In this document: positions 33,669 through 46,496 of the stretch, piece by piece
Numbering within the stretch: the stretch's first letter is position 1
Layout: the number at the start of each line of letters is the position of its first letter
NCBI GenBank assembly: GCA_023627715.1
Contig: JAMAHW010000014.1
Coordinates: 248,001 to 312,000, forward strand
Direction: 5' to 3'
DNA from: Periconia sp. R9002
Lineage: Eukaryota > Ascomycota > Dothideomycetes > Pleosporales > Periconiaceae
DNA: 64,000 bases
Translations under genes and position numbers: made by a program
Notes under the pieces: generated by a model
Told to the model about the DNA's origin: nothing
Databases searched by the model: none
The model's input: the letters and a program-made list of their open reading frames with translations, nothing else

Positions 33669-35108
33669 TGTTGTATTTTGAGTGGTTTGACGTGACAGCG
33701 AGGTTCGACTTAGTCTATAATCTTGAGTTAATCCAGCTTGAAGAACGGCTGCTAGTAGTGACTTTTGCGACGGTGAACGTCGACTTGACCTGGCGAGTCG
33801 CTTGTGAGCGCTCACCTAACTGGGGCGCTCAACGTGAATAAGGGTTTGTAGGGGATGTCACCCTACACGGTGAAAGGAAGGACCGATAGCTTTTTGTACC
33901 CACACCCAACACCAAAAAGGAGGTGATGATGGTAGTGTAATGACAGTAGTAGGCAGAGGTTGGTGAAGTGTTTCTTAAGCCCAGTTATGGGGGCTTCTTG
34001 TAGTCGCCTCCGTAGACCCACGCCTTGGGCCCGAGAAGAGGGCGAACGAAGGAAAACTTGTGGATGTGAGTGCCCGCCAACTTGGTGGTTTCGAGGTTTA
34101 GGACGCCGTGGCGTCGAGGAGCGGTCGAGGTGGGAGAGGAATCGGACCGGAAACGACGAGGATTACGGTCCAGTTAGCGGTGGTGAGTTGCTAGAAGGCC
34201 TCTGTGTTTTGTATGTTGTATGCTGTGTGCAAAAGGCGAGTTGGGCGCGGACCAGCGATAGGTCAGTGGTTGAAGGGCAACTTTGGGGAAAGTGTGCCAA
34301 GGGGAAGAGGTTGCAAAAACGATCCGTGAATTGGATCGGCGGCCGCAGTGGTTGCCGTGTGTGGTTGGATTGTGGTGTGAATTTGTCCCGAGAGACGTTG
34401 AAGGGTGGTGAAGAAGAAGAAGAAAGTGGGAGGGGACCAGGTTTAAAGCAAAAAGTCTTCGGGCGTGCACGGGACTCTGATTGGGCAAGGGGGCTTCGGC
34501 CATAGGTAAGCAAGCAAGCAAGCACGCAGTCCACAACCTCACACAAGCTGACTGAACGAACCGACCACGACCTGGCTGGATTTGTCTGGGCGAATTTCGC
34601 TCCAAGTACCGATTGGCCTTGAATACTCGGCTTGATAGTTGTGCAGTTGACGTGCGGTTGATGGATGCACACGGTAAATGGGCAAGTCACGTCACAAGGA
34701 GCTCGGTTTGTTGCTGTTTGATGTCATTTGAGTGAAAAACAATGTCCCTAGGTACAGTCCAATACCTAGTCGCAGGCGGCGCTTTGGCACCAGGGCCGCG
34801 TGTGCATCTTTCATGGCCTTTCTTTGTCCAGAGAATGCACAAAGGCAAGGGACCTTCGTATAACCTACCCATCCTTGCACGGTATTGAACAAGCAAATAT
34901 GTATGTATGTGCCTTAAACATAGTTCAATGAGGCTGAGTGGCCGAGACCGACCCCCTGTTCCCTCGGGCCGCCGCCCATGCAGACTACCTATGTACATGG
35001 TCATTGGTACTGCACCGCCCTCACGTTAGAGCCACATTGTCCTCCTACAATACATTTGCTTGCATCTACTGCTCTCCACCACCACCTATCTTCCTGCACT
35101 GAACCGTC
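33669..35108. other. Divergent upstream region, CorA transporter / SPC1
   Basis: 1.4 kb. Overlapping open frames of up to 181 codons on both strands at 33960-34690 are compositional and show no domain. A TACCTATGTACA motif lies at 34986-34997, upstream of SPC1. Confidence 0.55.
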
Positions 35109-35559
35109 ATGGCCGACCAGTTGCTCGATCAGGTGCGCGACGCTATCGAGGGCCAGATTGTACGTCCTCCCAATTTCCTTCCCTTCTTTTCCCTGCCTGA
35201 CCCAACCCATCTCCGGACACATATGCTAATCCATTCCCCTCTATCTAGGACTTTGAGGGCCAGCGACTAGCCGAGCTAATCACCACCGTCTTGCTCGGAG
35301 GATTCGGTGTATGTTTGTCATTCATCCTCTACCGCAGATAGACAACTAATCGCCACGGCAGATCTTGGCCTTTATTGTCGGTTACATGGCGCAGGACATC
35401 AAGTTATCGCTCTACATTGGACTCGCCGGCACCGCCCTGACATTTCTTGCCGTCGTCCCTCCCTGGCCCTTCTACAACAAGAATCCCGAAGGGTGGTTGC
35501 CACCTCACAAAGGTGCCGCAACCGTTCAAATAGACGTAGATGGTCAAAAAGTGGGATAG
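35109..35559 (+). CDS. SPC1: Signal peptidase complex subunit 1 (SPC12 family)
   Basis: Small noncatalytic subunit of the ER signal peptidase complex. Exons 35109-35159, 35249-35308 and 35362-35559, all phase 0, give 102 residues, the normal size. The protein has two close hydrophobic segments with a short loop (ITTVLLGGFGILAFIVGYMA then LYIGLAGTALTFLAVVPPWP). The characteristic WPFYNKNPEGWLP block follows. Its N-terminus reads MADQLLDQVRDAIEGQIDFE, as in other family members. It is convergent with RBX1. Confidence 0.92.
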
Positions 35560-35848
35560 AACACGGATTGCTTCATTCGAGAACGACCTTGGGGAAGGAT
35601 GTCATGCTCACGGCTTAAAGAAGACATGTGGAATGATGATTTGGGGGTCGACATGTGTTGTATGCCAGGCACAGTCTATGTATATTTGGATGGCGAGACT
35701 ACTATTGCCTCGTCCATTCCATGCTCTTATCATGAACCGATCCTATCCGGACGCCTAAACTACCCATATCGACGGTGAAGAAATGATGCCCCCTCGGCCT
35801 GTGTGGCCGAACAATTGGTATGGAATATATGGTGGGCTTTGAAGATGT

Positions 35849-36317
<469 letters not shown>

Positions 36318-37165
36318 GGTTGGTTGTGGAGTTGGATGTAAGAGTGCGGGGAGCTGGTGAAGGTTGCTGGTGACGGATTTCAAGCAGGCGGGGGCGAGCT
36401 AGCGCGGACGGAAGAGAGGAGATGACTGCGCGGGTCGGAGGTTGAGGCCGAAGTTGAAGTGCAGTGCAGCTATCAGTTTGTGTGAGGCAAGGCTTCTCTT
36501 GAGTGGTGCCTAGTATGTAGTCATGGACGCCAAGACTGGATGGATGCAGTAACTTACATGGTTATAGTATACATAGCTACGTAAGTAAGTTGTTACATAC
36601 TTTTGTACCTAGCAAATGCCAACAGGAACACAAGCATGAAAACGGCCATGTACAAAGACAGACCGAATTTTGCATCCCTAGATTGATGATTGCATTCCTC
36701 TCTCGCCCTCTTGCCTCTCTCGCTCACATTTTCTCCTCTTTCACTGCTGTCTCGTTCTTTTGAACTATCTGTGCACCGCCACAGCGCACGCACGCACACA
36801 CAACCAAGGCCAACGGGTTGAGCCGGCGCCCGCACTCCTCCATCATATCGCCCAACACCCCACTCTACTACTTCCGAATGATACAAATCCTCTCTTCCCC
36901 ATCATTTTCGCCCGACTGGATATGAACTCTTCAATTTTTCAACCTCTCCTAGCTGCTTCACACGCTCTCTCCCACGCTCGCAATTCGTCATCCCCCACAT
37001 CGTCCTCCTACAACCACAACCGCAGGAACAAAGCCACCCGCTACCCATCATCATCATCAACATCGCCATCTCCATCTCCATCATCTCCATCGTCATCACG
37101 AAAGCACGCGCTTCTCTCTAGCTGATAAAGAAATACGAATATATATGACCATAAGTTGACGCTAC
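36318..37165. other. Divergent upstream region, RBX1 / EDC1-like gene
   Basis: 848 bases with pyrimidine-rich stretches toward the right-hand gene. No supportable coding region. Confidence 0.5.
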
Positions 37166-38785
37166 ATGTCGTCCACTACACAAACTACGGCTTCTCCTCG
37201 CCCGCCCCGTGGAAAGCATCAGCGCTCAAGGAGCGGGAATCTGCCCACCACCAACAGTAATGAGGCGCGAGGCGGACGTCGCCCACGAGGCAATCGCACA
37301 CAGAGAGGACACAATCCTATCGCACAAGGCCCGTCCTTCTCCGACCACACAACTGACGAACTGGCCGGTCAGGCTGGGCCACGCAACTCGAAGAAGCATG
37401 CACATTCCCACCCGTCCGTCGAGCGCACTCCTTCGTCTGGTATGGAGAGTACATCTCTGACAGAAACCGATACTGCCATCCCTCACTCTGCTACTACCCC
37501 AGCTAAGACACAGCCTGCGTACGCCGGCCCGACTTTCCATGCCTCTCCAGCGCCCTCAACTCTACCCATTCCCAAGTTCCTTTCCAAATCCGTCCCCGCA
37601 AAGACGCGCATCGGCCCCCCGACGCCTCCTCCAGATGAAGATTCGGACTCTGGCTCATCTCCCACTCCATCACCCTCACGGCAGCCCGTCCCCATCCGCT
37701 CGCGCCATCAGGATTCGCCCTTAAATATGTTGTTCGAGGCTGATAGAGCGGAACGAGCTCGTAACCCGAATGCAAGCCCTGCATCGATGATGTTTAAGTC
37801 GCCTAAGGAGACTGCTGTGGACTCGAGACCCAACCACGCGAGACAGGATTCATATCCCTCCCACATGACGCCGTTTGCTATTGAACTTGATGGAGACAAC
37901 AAGACCTCACATGTTTCTCCTCCCGTGCCATCGCCTGCTACCCATCGCCCAGTCACAGTTCCTTCGGATCCTCCACAGGTTCGAAGCACGGCATGGCCAA
38001 ACGAAGGAGCGGATGCAATCAACAATCTGCTGAGCCGGCTTTCCATGTCACAACAAAAACTCACTGCGGATCCGCCCCCACCTCATCACATGCCCTCCGA
38101 TTCAGCACTCCGTAACCATACGCCTCCATCTCACGACAGCCAATCTCTTTTCCGTAGCACTTCTGGTCCCGCCACACCAGCAGCGGCTGTACCCCAAAAC
38201 GACCCCAACTTTTTCTACGGCAATCGAAACCTTTCGCCCATGTTTAAAGCTGTGAGCAAGATTCCAGATGATCCAAAACGCAACTCCAGCCTCCGTACAG
38301 AAATCACTGCAGACTCCCCGTTAATGCCACAGGGCGCACTCTCTTTGATGCCGTCTGCCAATATTGATGCCAACGGTGCGGGTTCGCGTGCGATAATGGG
38401 CAATGCCCTGAACAGTCCCCCCAACATTCGACGTGGTTCAGCTCCTCATATCCAACCAATTCCCCAATCATACCGGAATTCGCCCAACCAACATTCAAGG
38501 CGAGGCTCAGGCAGACCTTCATATAACAATGGGCGTGCGGATTTCTCCCCCCATACCCATCCAAAAAGGCCTACAGCTGATAGAACCACCACATCTCCGG
38601 CTCCTTCTCCAAAAACGAACAGCATGATGGCTTTCATTCCTTCTTCAGTGCGAGCGAAGCCAAAACCCCAGGCTGCGACTCCACCTCCAAAATCATCCTC
38701 GCCTTCCAACAATCTAGCTTTGGAGCAGGATCTCAAGCGGATGCTCAATCTCGGGATCTCTAGTAGCGGCACCGAGTCTCACTAA
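37166..38785 (+). CDS. Disordered protein with an EDC1/PNRC-type decapping motif
   Basis: Single exon of 539 residues, rich in Pro, Ser, Asn and Arg and probably unfolded. Residues 119-136 read YAGPTFHASPAPSTLPIP. This fits the YAG-x2-F-x3-P-x-P-x2-LP-x-P pattern by which PNRC2 and yeast Edc1/Edc2 bind the EVH1 domain of Dcp1 and stimulate mRNA decapping (family knowledge). Short leucine-rich patches occur elsewhere: INNLLSRLSMS, and LEQDLKRMLNLG at 519-530 near the end, the kind of helical motif that docks on decapping factors. The N-terminus is basic (RPPRGKHQRSRSGN, GGRRPRGNRTQRG) and could bind RNA. Role as a decapping enhancer is inferred from the motif alone. The rest is not recognisable. 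Confidence 0.75.
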   Translation: MSSTTQTTASPRPPRGKHQRSRSGNLPTTNSNEARGGRRPRGNRTQRGHNPIAQGPSFSDHTTDELAGQAGPRNSKKHAHSHPSVERTPSSGMESTSLTETDTAIPHSATTPAKTQPAYAGPTFHASPAPSTLPIPKFLSKSVPAKTRIGPPTPPPDEDSDSGSSPTPSPSRQPVPIRSRHQDSPLNMLFEADRAERARNPNASPASMMFKSPKETAVDSRPNHARQDSYPSHMTPFAIELDGDNKTSHVSPPVPSPATHRPVTVPSDPPQVRSTAWPNEGADAINNLLSRLSMSQQKLTADPPPPHHMPSDSALRNHTPPSHDSQSLFRSTSGPATPAAAVPQNDPNFFYGNRNLSPMFKAVSKIPDDPKRNSSLRTEITADSPLMPQGALSLMPSANIDANGAGSRAIMGNALNSPPNIRRGSAPHIQPIPQSYRNSPNQHSRRGSGRPSYNNGRADFSPHTHPKRPTADRTTTSPAPSPKTNSMMAFIPSSVRAKPKPQAATPPPKSSSPSNNLALEQDLKRMLNLGISSSGTESH

Positions 38786-40656
38786 TTTAGGGTCTACTAT
38801 ATTTTGTTCATCATACAATATTCTGCATAGTTTGCGGTTTGTGCATGTTCTGTCTTTCACTGTTCATATCAGGGTTTCTTATGTCGACTTTCATTTGTTT
38901 CGGCGTTTGGGGATTGTGGTTGGCGTGAGTTGCCGTTGGGAACGGCGACCGGAGTTGTTTCTGTTCTACGATTGAACGGTTGCACGATATCCACTAGGTA
39001 TTCCATTGCCCACGGCCGGGAAAACGCGATCTCAGGGACATCTAGTTTTGGTGTTTTTAGCAATTTCTTTGGGAGGTTTGCGGTGGGCTTTGGGAAAACC
39101 GACTCGTCCGTTTCTACATTTGCTAATCCAGCCTAGATTCTGGCAATAATTGTTATACCACATTGATTGCACTTGACAGAAAAAAAAATACAGAAAAAAT
39201 AATAATAGGGCATTATGCTCATCTTTTGTCATCTTCGGTACCCGAAGAAGTCGAAAGAGTATTAATGTCTACAATTGGTCTTCTGCTACTCTAAAGTGAT
39301 GGTGAGGCTGACTGCGTCCTACTATATGAATGTTTGGTCGACGCTGGAAACGCTGGTGACAACTTACTGTTCATACACTCGCCTTGGATAAATTTACAGG
39401 CCCTTTTTATTCCTCTTCGACATTGTAGGTTACATACATAGGTAATGATCTGTAATTAGCTTCTAGCAGACGCGCCTGCCTTCACACACAGCTTAATCCA
39501 AGGCTGGCAACTGCCCACACGCTCTCATCACAACATGAAGACTTGTCTACGGCCCAAAGGTCAGTTACAAGATGCTCAACGCAAGTCCAATGGTAAAAAT
39601 TCTCAGAGCTACTAAGAAAACCAATTAGGTTAACGGTACTACAGCTCAAAGGCACTGCAATCAGCGCGCCATCCCTGAAGAAGTGTAAGCTTTTTTGCAG
39701 TAAATGTTGCGTGCCCTTCCTCTTTTCCTATACACGTCAGTTCTAACAACAAAGTCACGACTGATAATATATTGGGATAGGGTATATATGGACAGTCGCC
39801 TCTCAATTCAATACTGGTCGAGCGCGGTCAGGTCCGCCGTCACCGGCTATCCCGCACATCTCCAACCAAATTGTAAACTGTTATGAGGAGTGGCTTGTTC
39901 CGCAGTACAAACCGAAATTTGCTGACAGTGTCACTGATTAGTACGGCACAATTAGGTGAGAGTAAGGTAAGCAAGAGCAGAGCGAAGACGGCTGGGTTAT
40001 CATCTCAGACAAGGACTAGGAAAGTTTGAGCAATGAGTGGTTCACTTGAACCATACAGTGGTCGGAAGCTCTTCAGCAAATCTAAGACAGGCATCAGAAC
40101 AGAAGTTAAGGAAGCTATCAGGCCAAATGCGCCCTTTCGACTCAATAATGCATCCTATCAACATCAATCAATGTGATCACCGGAGGAAATCCTCACGAGA
40201 ATATACATCGATCTCTAGTCCGAGGATGGGAAATAACCCGTTGCAATGGTTCTAATCAGGATAAGAGTAAAGACAAAGGCCAAGTACTACCTAGGAGCAG
40301 ATTATTATTGATGCAGTGAAGGAACTTAAACCGGCTTCATGCCTCTGTTCTCGTGCCGAATCCTACTTCTAAGATTCTGAAAAAGCTTTTCTTAATTCAT
40401 TAGGCTGTGTGCTGTTGGAATGAGTCCCGGGAGCTTGTAGACAGCTTTTAATATTGCGGGGACACGATTGTGGCGCTGAAATGGCAGAATCTAAGGGTAT
40501 TTCAAGCGCATCGATACCATTGCATTGTCAAAACGCCGGGATAGGTGGGCCTGCCAAGAAGGCGGATTGGACCCGTGCACAAAATTTGGCGCAGTCCTCA
40601 ATGTTCGACTTGCTGGTTCAGCATGTTATGATCTATCCACTTGATGCCAATGGAGA
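38786..40656. other. Intergenic, no gene seen
   Basis: 1.9 kb, AT-richer than the left part of the window. Short open frames (for example 40037-40255, 40454-40660) have no domain. A TACATAGGTA motif lies near 39435-39444. Confidence 0.55.
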
Positions 40657-43600
40657 ATGAGGGCTGCTTTGGTAAGTTCCCACTCATTACTCATACATAG
40701 TATTACCGCTTTGCTTATTCTCGCCAGCTCTTCACTCTGCGCCCATGCCAGGGGAATCTGAGTTACCGCCGCATCCGAAACTCAACCGCACTCCTACTTT
40801 TACCCCGACGGTTTTATAGTCGCAATTCCCGGCTTCAAGATGATCAGATATATAGCAGAATTTTTTCTGCACCTGTGGCAGACTCTCACCTAAATTCGTT
40901 ACAGCCTTCGCGCAAGCCTGCCAAGAAACATCAAGTCCAGGCGCCGCATCGAAGATCGGGCCAGCCTTCTACATCAAACCCTCCAAAACATAAAAAGACG
41001 GCGCTACGAAAAGGGTCAAAAAAGGCAAAGCGGTCTACGTCTCGGACCTCTACAAATTCATCTTCTCGAAAGGAGATCCAAGGCGATATAGTCACCAGAG
41101 ATTATGTTGTTAATCACATAGGTCTACCTGCTCGTGGCGAATTTCCCAATGCCCCCGACGAAATCCAGGAGATGCTCGAGAAGGACACCGGCGCTCTGAA
41201 AAACACTACTCTCTTCAAGTTATTCAAGCCATATCTGGTTATTGAGTCCATCAAGATGCGTAAAACCCAGGACCCAAACTTTCCGATTCGAACCTTCTTC
41301 AGGGTGAAAATCAAGGATGGCACACAAATTGAGGTTCATGGTGATGGGGTGTCTGACCGCAATTCCTTCTACCACTGCTTCTTGCACCTTATCGCTCAAT
41401 TGTACAAGATGCAATACTTGGCAGACTTTTACAAACCCACAATATCGGACGTAGTACAACCACCTCGATCGGATCCGAAGGTTACTGTTTTTGAATATGC
41501 CGCTCGCTTCCTATCGATTCCGACCTATACAACAGAACCTCTACGCCCGGAGACTCAGCAAAAACTTTTGCGACAAGGCACGTTCAAGAAGTCCTTCGAG
41601 TTTCAATGTACAATTGAACTCCCGGAACAGAAAATAGTAGCTATTGGGGTTGGAAAAGCGCCATATTTGGCTGAAGTTGCAGCTTCCAACAGGTTTGTAG
41701 AGCTGGTCAGAGACGACAAAGCAAGCGGTGCTCCGGCCGTTCAATCTCTCGAAGAGGTCCCCTTCCTGAATACTTCAAGTGTGGAATCAATCCAGAATTT
41801 CTGTCGGGCCAGGAGCAGAGAGTTCAAAGTGATTAAGGAGGAGGTGCGGAGCGGTGATCGGATACTGACTTCGGCGACGGTAAAATATAATGGAACAGCA
41901 ATCGGCTCAAATATAACAACATGGGATGAATCTCAGGCTCATTATCTCGCTTTGTTAACTGCTGCGGTCTCTATCAAAAAGCAAGATCCAGAGTTCTTCG
42001 CCTCCTTCGAAAAAGAATTGCAACAACAGGGTGGGAAGGTGTTACGTCCGGTCAGACCAATAAGCCTAAACATTTCGGAAGACGCGTTAGACCTAATGGC
42101 AGACGCTCTTAAATTGGGACGCAACGTGCAAAAAATTAGTGGAACATCCGGATGGAAAAGACTGTCCGCGGGCCCAGCACGATCGCTGAGGATGCCTACA
42201 GACCCCAAAATCCGCAATGAAACCTTGCAGCAAGCTTATCAGAATTACCAGACATCATCCAATACAAAACTGAAGCGTGAGAAGCGAGAAGAACTTCCTA
42301 TCAATCAATATCGGGCTCAAATTTTGGACATGGTCACAGGCAACACTTGCAGCGTGGTAGTAGGCGCTACAGGTTCAGGAAAGACCACTCAAGTACCTCA
42401 AATGTTTTTGGACGCTGCATCAAACATTGGTGAGGGTACTACATGCAATGTCATATGTACGCAGCCGAGGCGCATTGCTGCTGTGAGTCCTAGTGTCCAG
42501 ATCACTTTAAAGCTACTAACACTGCGACCAGACATCTGTCGCGCGCCGAGTGGCCGAAGAACGCGGGGAGGCTCTGGGCGATTCTGTTGGTTATATGGTT
42601 CGCGGTGATTCTGTTCCGCCCCGGCAAGATGGGAGCATACTGTTTTGCACGGCTGGATCCCTGTTGCAGATGTTGAAGTCCAATGCGGATCATGTTTTTG
42701 ATACAACCTCACACATACTCCTGGACGAGGTCCACGAACGAGATGCGATCCTCGACTATTTACTAATTGTTGCAAGAGAAGCTATGAAGCGGAGAATGGA
42801 GAGCAACAAGCCTGTGCCAAAGGTTGTTCTCATGAGTGCTACCATGAACACGGAGCTCTTTTCCAAATATTTTGGAACCAGGGACGCTGCCGGCGAGATC
42901 ATACCATGTCCTTCTATCACTGTCCCTGGTAGACTATTCCCTGTCAAGAACCGATATTTACGAGAAATTGACGGATTGCTCCGGTCAACGTTTAGGGAAT
43001 TTCCAAGGCAGCTCGATGCACTGTTAAAGGAGCGAGAGACAGAGCAATACCTGAGCAAAGAACTACAGCAAAATCCTGCAGGATCTAGTCTTCAGATTAT
43101 ACCGGATAGGTCCGATGATTCTTTAGCACCGATCGGTTTAGTTGCTGCCACAGTGACGCACGTTGCGAAGACAACAGATCAAGGCGCTATCCTAGTGTTC
43201 TTGCCCGGCCAGGAGGAAATTCTAGCCACCAAGCTTTTACTGACACAAAAACCCATCCTCGATATCGACTTCAGAAATGATTCTCGCTACAAAATCTTCA
43301 TCCTTCATTCTTCCGTTTCTGCCAAAGATCAAGCTGCGGTCTTCGACCCAGTTCCTAACGGGTGCCGAAAAATCATCCTTTCCACCAACATTGCAGAAAC
43401 TTCTGTTACAATTCCAGACATACAGCATGTAATCGACAGTGGTAAACATCGTGAGATTGAGTATGACCCAGTTACCCGAATCACTGCTTTGAGAACCGTC
43501 TGGGTCAGCCAGGCAAATGCCAAACAGCGTGCTGGAAGAGCTGGACGGGTGCAAAACGGGAATTATTATGGACTGTATACCGAGGAACGTTTTGAGAAAC

Positions 43601-44721
43601 TAAAAGTGACCGGTACAGCCGAGTTGCTTCGCAGTGACCTTGAAAAGATTTGCCTCGACGTAAAAGCGCACGATTTTGATGACTCGATAGAGGGATTTCT
43701 TTCCAAAGCTATTGAGCCACCTAGCTCTACAAACATTCAGTCAGCCTTGTCGGGCTTGCGGTCACTCGAGGCCTTGAGCCCGTTGGATGAGCTCACTCCA
43801 CTGGGTCAATTACTCTTTACTCTTCCAGTCCAGCCAGCTCTGGGCAAGATGATAGTGCTGGGCATCATTTTCCGGTGTCTGGATTCTGCCATTATTCTTG
43901 GTTCCTTATCAGAATCGCGAAGCCTCTTCCAGAAACCAGCGGGATTGAGAAGTGAATGGGAAGCAAGCCATCGGAGGTGGCTTGGCACCGTGCAGAGTGA
44001 GCACATTGCGCAGATGCGTGCTTTCAAACATCTGCGCCAGTACTCGGAACAACACACGCCTCCGGCGACACGACGACATGCCAACGAAAATTTTCTTAGC
44101 ATGCCCGCATTCGAACAAATTAAGCGGACCACCGAACAAATCGAGCAAATTTTGATAGACAGTAACCTCATCCCTCTAAGCCGGAAATTTATCGACCGTA
44201 CACAAAGTCGGGGGAATGGTTCTGATTTGGACGAAAACAGCGACAATATTCAACTGATCAAGGCCCTGGCACTCGTGGGATTTGCACCCAACCTCGCCAT
44301 CAACCTGGGACAGCGCTGGTTTCGTACGGCTGTAGCAGATAACATCACTGTGCACCCAAAGTCGTTCTTGGTGGGCAAACGCAATGGCACAGAGTTTGGT
44401 CGCGCCGCACTCACCTATACAGCTTTATCCACAGGCGACGACAATCGCCTGTATATGCGCGACATCACAGAAGTTCCCCACGCCATAGCCCTGTTGTTTG
44501 GCGGTGAGATCGCCAGACCCAGAATAGGATACAAAGGTGAAAGTGCACTATTGCAATTGAGGAAGTGGTTACCGTTCATGATGGAGGATGCACGAGACGC
44601 GTCCCTTGTCTTACAATTTCGCGAGGCGTTCGATATTGTGCGTTTACTCCATTCACTAGCCCTCCCTCCTTCCTCCATTGTAGCTTGCCGTATACTGATT
44701 ACAGATGTTTTCCAACAATAG
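40657..44721 (+). CDS. DEAH/RHA-family RNA helicase with dsRBD-like region, probably mitochondrial (DHX30-like)
   Basis: Exons 40657-40671 (5 codons), 40728-42482 and 42532-44721, all phase 0, give 1319 residues. The first intron has a strong donor (GTAAGT) and CAG acceptor. Exon 2 then reads straight into an Arg-rich leader (LFTLRPC, LLLLPRRFYSRNSRL), a good mitochondrial presequence. Near residues 285-325 lies a dsRBD-like fold (EFQCTIELPEQKIVAIGVGK). Helicase motifs: I GATGSGKT from 551, II DEVH near 655, III SAT near 691, VI QRAGRAGR near 921. HA2 and OB-fold regions follow. The dsRBD, RHA-type core and presequence together resemble animal DHX30, a mitoribosome factor. That role here is inference. 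The stop at 44719-44721 is immediately followed in frame by a further 105 open codons (next entry). Confidence 0.82.
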
Positions 44722-45039
44722 ATGCTATCGAACGCGTTCCACGAAATGGCTACTCTCAGTCGCCAAGGCCAATCAACGTCGGCCTCTGACCAACGACTCC
44801 GTGATCGCGATCAGCTGAGGCACAATCTACTTGGTCTTCTCAAGTCCCCCGGTCAAGGAAAGAAATACCTTGTTGAGGATCGCCAGCGAGATAAGTTCGC
44901 GCGGAAAGTCATCGAGATCCTCAAACAGATAGACGATACGTCGAGAATTAGTCATGGACCGATCGGTAAAAACAATGGCAAGCCCTCACACGGACGACAC
45001 AGTATAAGGAGGGAATTCGCTATCCGTTTTAATGGTTGA
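44722..45039 (+). CDS. In-frame 105-codon extension of the helicase frame, or separate small ORF
   Basis: Begins with ATG directly after the helicase TAG and stays in the same frame. The product is charged and helix-prone (RLRDRDQLRHNLLGLLK, DKFARKVIEILKQIDDTS), so it looks coding. A GT-AG intron of 42 bases (44680-44721, donor GTAGCT) would remove the stop in phase 0 and extend the helicase to 1411 residues. The donor is weak and the intron short. Other readings are stop readthrough or an untranslated chance frame. Confidence 0.45.
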   Translation: MLSNAFHEMATLSRQGQSTSASDQRLRDRDQLRHNLLGLLKSPGQGKKYLVEDRQRDKFARKVIEILKQIDDTSRISHGPIGKNNGKPSHGRHSIRREFAIRFNG

Positions 45040-46467
45040 ACAACACCCCCTCAACAGGAACCAGATGTAGCATGCGGACAACCCTCACTGTAAAATTTCT
45101 CACCACAGAGGCGTTGACATGCTATCTTTTTCGTTGAAGATGTTTATTTACACTAGCAAGAGGCGGGGAGGTGCTAAATAAAGAAGACTTTGTATTGTAC
45201 AGTTTAGACGGATATTTGTTGTAACATATGTGTACTTTTAGATAGCATACGGGCATTGGACTTGATACATGAAAGTCAAGAAAGGGCTTAGTTGGGATAT
45301 TAGAATAGAGATGTATATCATAGTTGGGCCAGCCAACCATATGGGTTAGATGGGCTTTGGGATGATGGCAGCTCGGCAATGACTACAAAGAGAAGTGGAG
45401 CTGTTCACAATCAGACGATCCATGTGAAAAGTAAAGAAGGGGAAATGCAAGGTCCAGTGTACATGAGATGACCGCTCGACGGACCACGCCTGTGCTGATG
45501 ACGCGCGAAAGAAGGAGGGGAAGGAGGGAGTTGTGGCGGATGGAGTCGGTTTTTGAATGGACGAGGGAAGGATAACGTGAGAGAGAAGGGTAAAAGAAAG
45601 CGACACGGAAATGCAGACTGATCATTTCAACCAGCCACAAAACAAAAGCAAGCGAGAAGAGACGCCCACCCGTACGAATACTGAACTCCTTTTCGTATAT
45701 CCCACTGTCTCCCAGAGATCCAGACCAGCCATGCTTAAACAAAAAGGAGCAAGAGAGAAAAAAAGAGCCCCCACGGATTAGATTAGGAAGCCCACCGATT
45801 GTGGTAACCCAAACCAAACCCTGGTTATGTTGAAGAATTCCTGAGTCTGGGTCTGAGTCATTGATACAAGAGAAATGGTTAAATGGCTTGCTCCTGATTG
45901 GCGCACCACAAGACCGCATGCGGCATGCATTACGATCAATGATGGCTGGATGTGTGGGGGCCAGGACGATTGCTGGGGCGTGGTGGTGGGAGATGGGTTC
46001 CCATGTTTCCCCACGATGGGAGTGGGGCAAGTAAGTGGAGGGAAGCGGAATTCCACGGTGCTTGCAAGATAAGACGAGTGGAAATGAATGGAGAGGGCAT
46101 ACTTGATGTAAGTGGCAGTGTTTCAGTCCGAATCAGTCTCATGTATGTGGGTGACAGACAGGCGACCTTTGAGAGATGGATGCATGGCTACATACATAGT
46201 GTACGACGGGAAGAATTTCAAAGCGAGTTTCGAAAAGTTGTCGAGACATGCAATAGCTACATATACAGCCGGGGCGGAGCATTTCCTTTGGTCGTAATGG
46301 CGGAGTGTCTGCATGGCATATGTATAGGCCAGGTTAGGTATGCTTACAGATTGCCTAATGGGGCGAGGGGGGACATGATTGGACGGGATGGCTGCTCCCG
46401 CCCCGCGGTCGGGGTTCTAGCCTATACGAGTAAACGACTAGGCGAAGGTCATGGCAGCAACACCACT

Positions 46468-46496
46468 CCGACTGTGCAGCCGACTGTGCAGCCGAC
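46468..46496. repeat. 12-bp tandem repeat (CCGACTGTGCAG)x2 plus partial
   Basis: Two perfect copies and the first five bases of a third. No function is evident. Confidence 0.75.

Noticed and set aside
33960..34690. Overlapping open frames of 181 and 175 codons on opposite strands
   Set aside because: Gly/Arg- and Ser/Pro-rich translations typical of biased intergenic sequence, with no family resemblance.
40454..40660. 68-codon ORF just before the helicase
   Set aside because: It overlaps the inferred helicase ATG by a few bases in another frame and has no domain. Kept only as part of the intergenic description.
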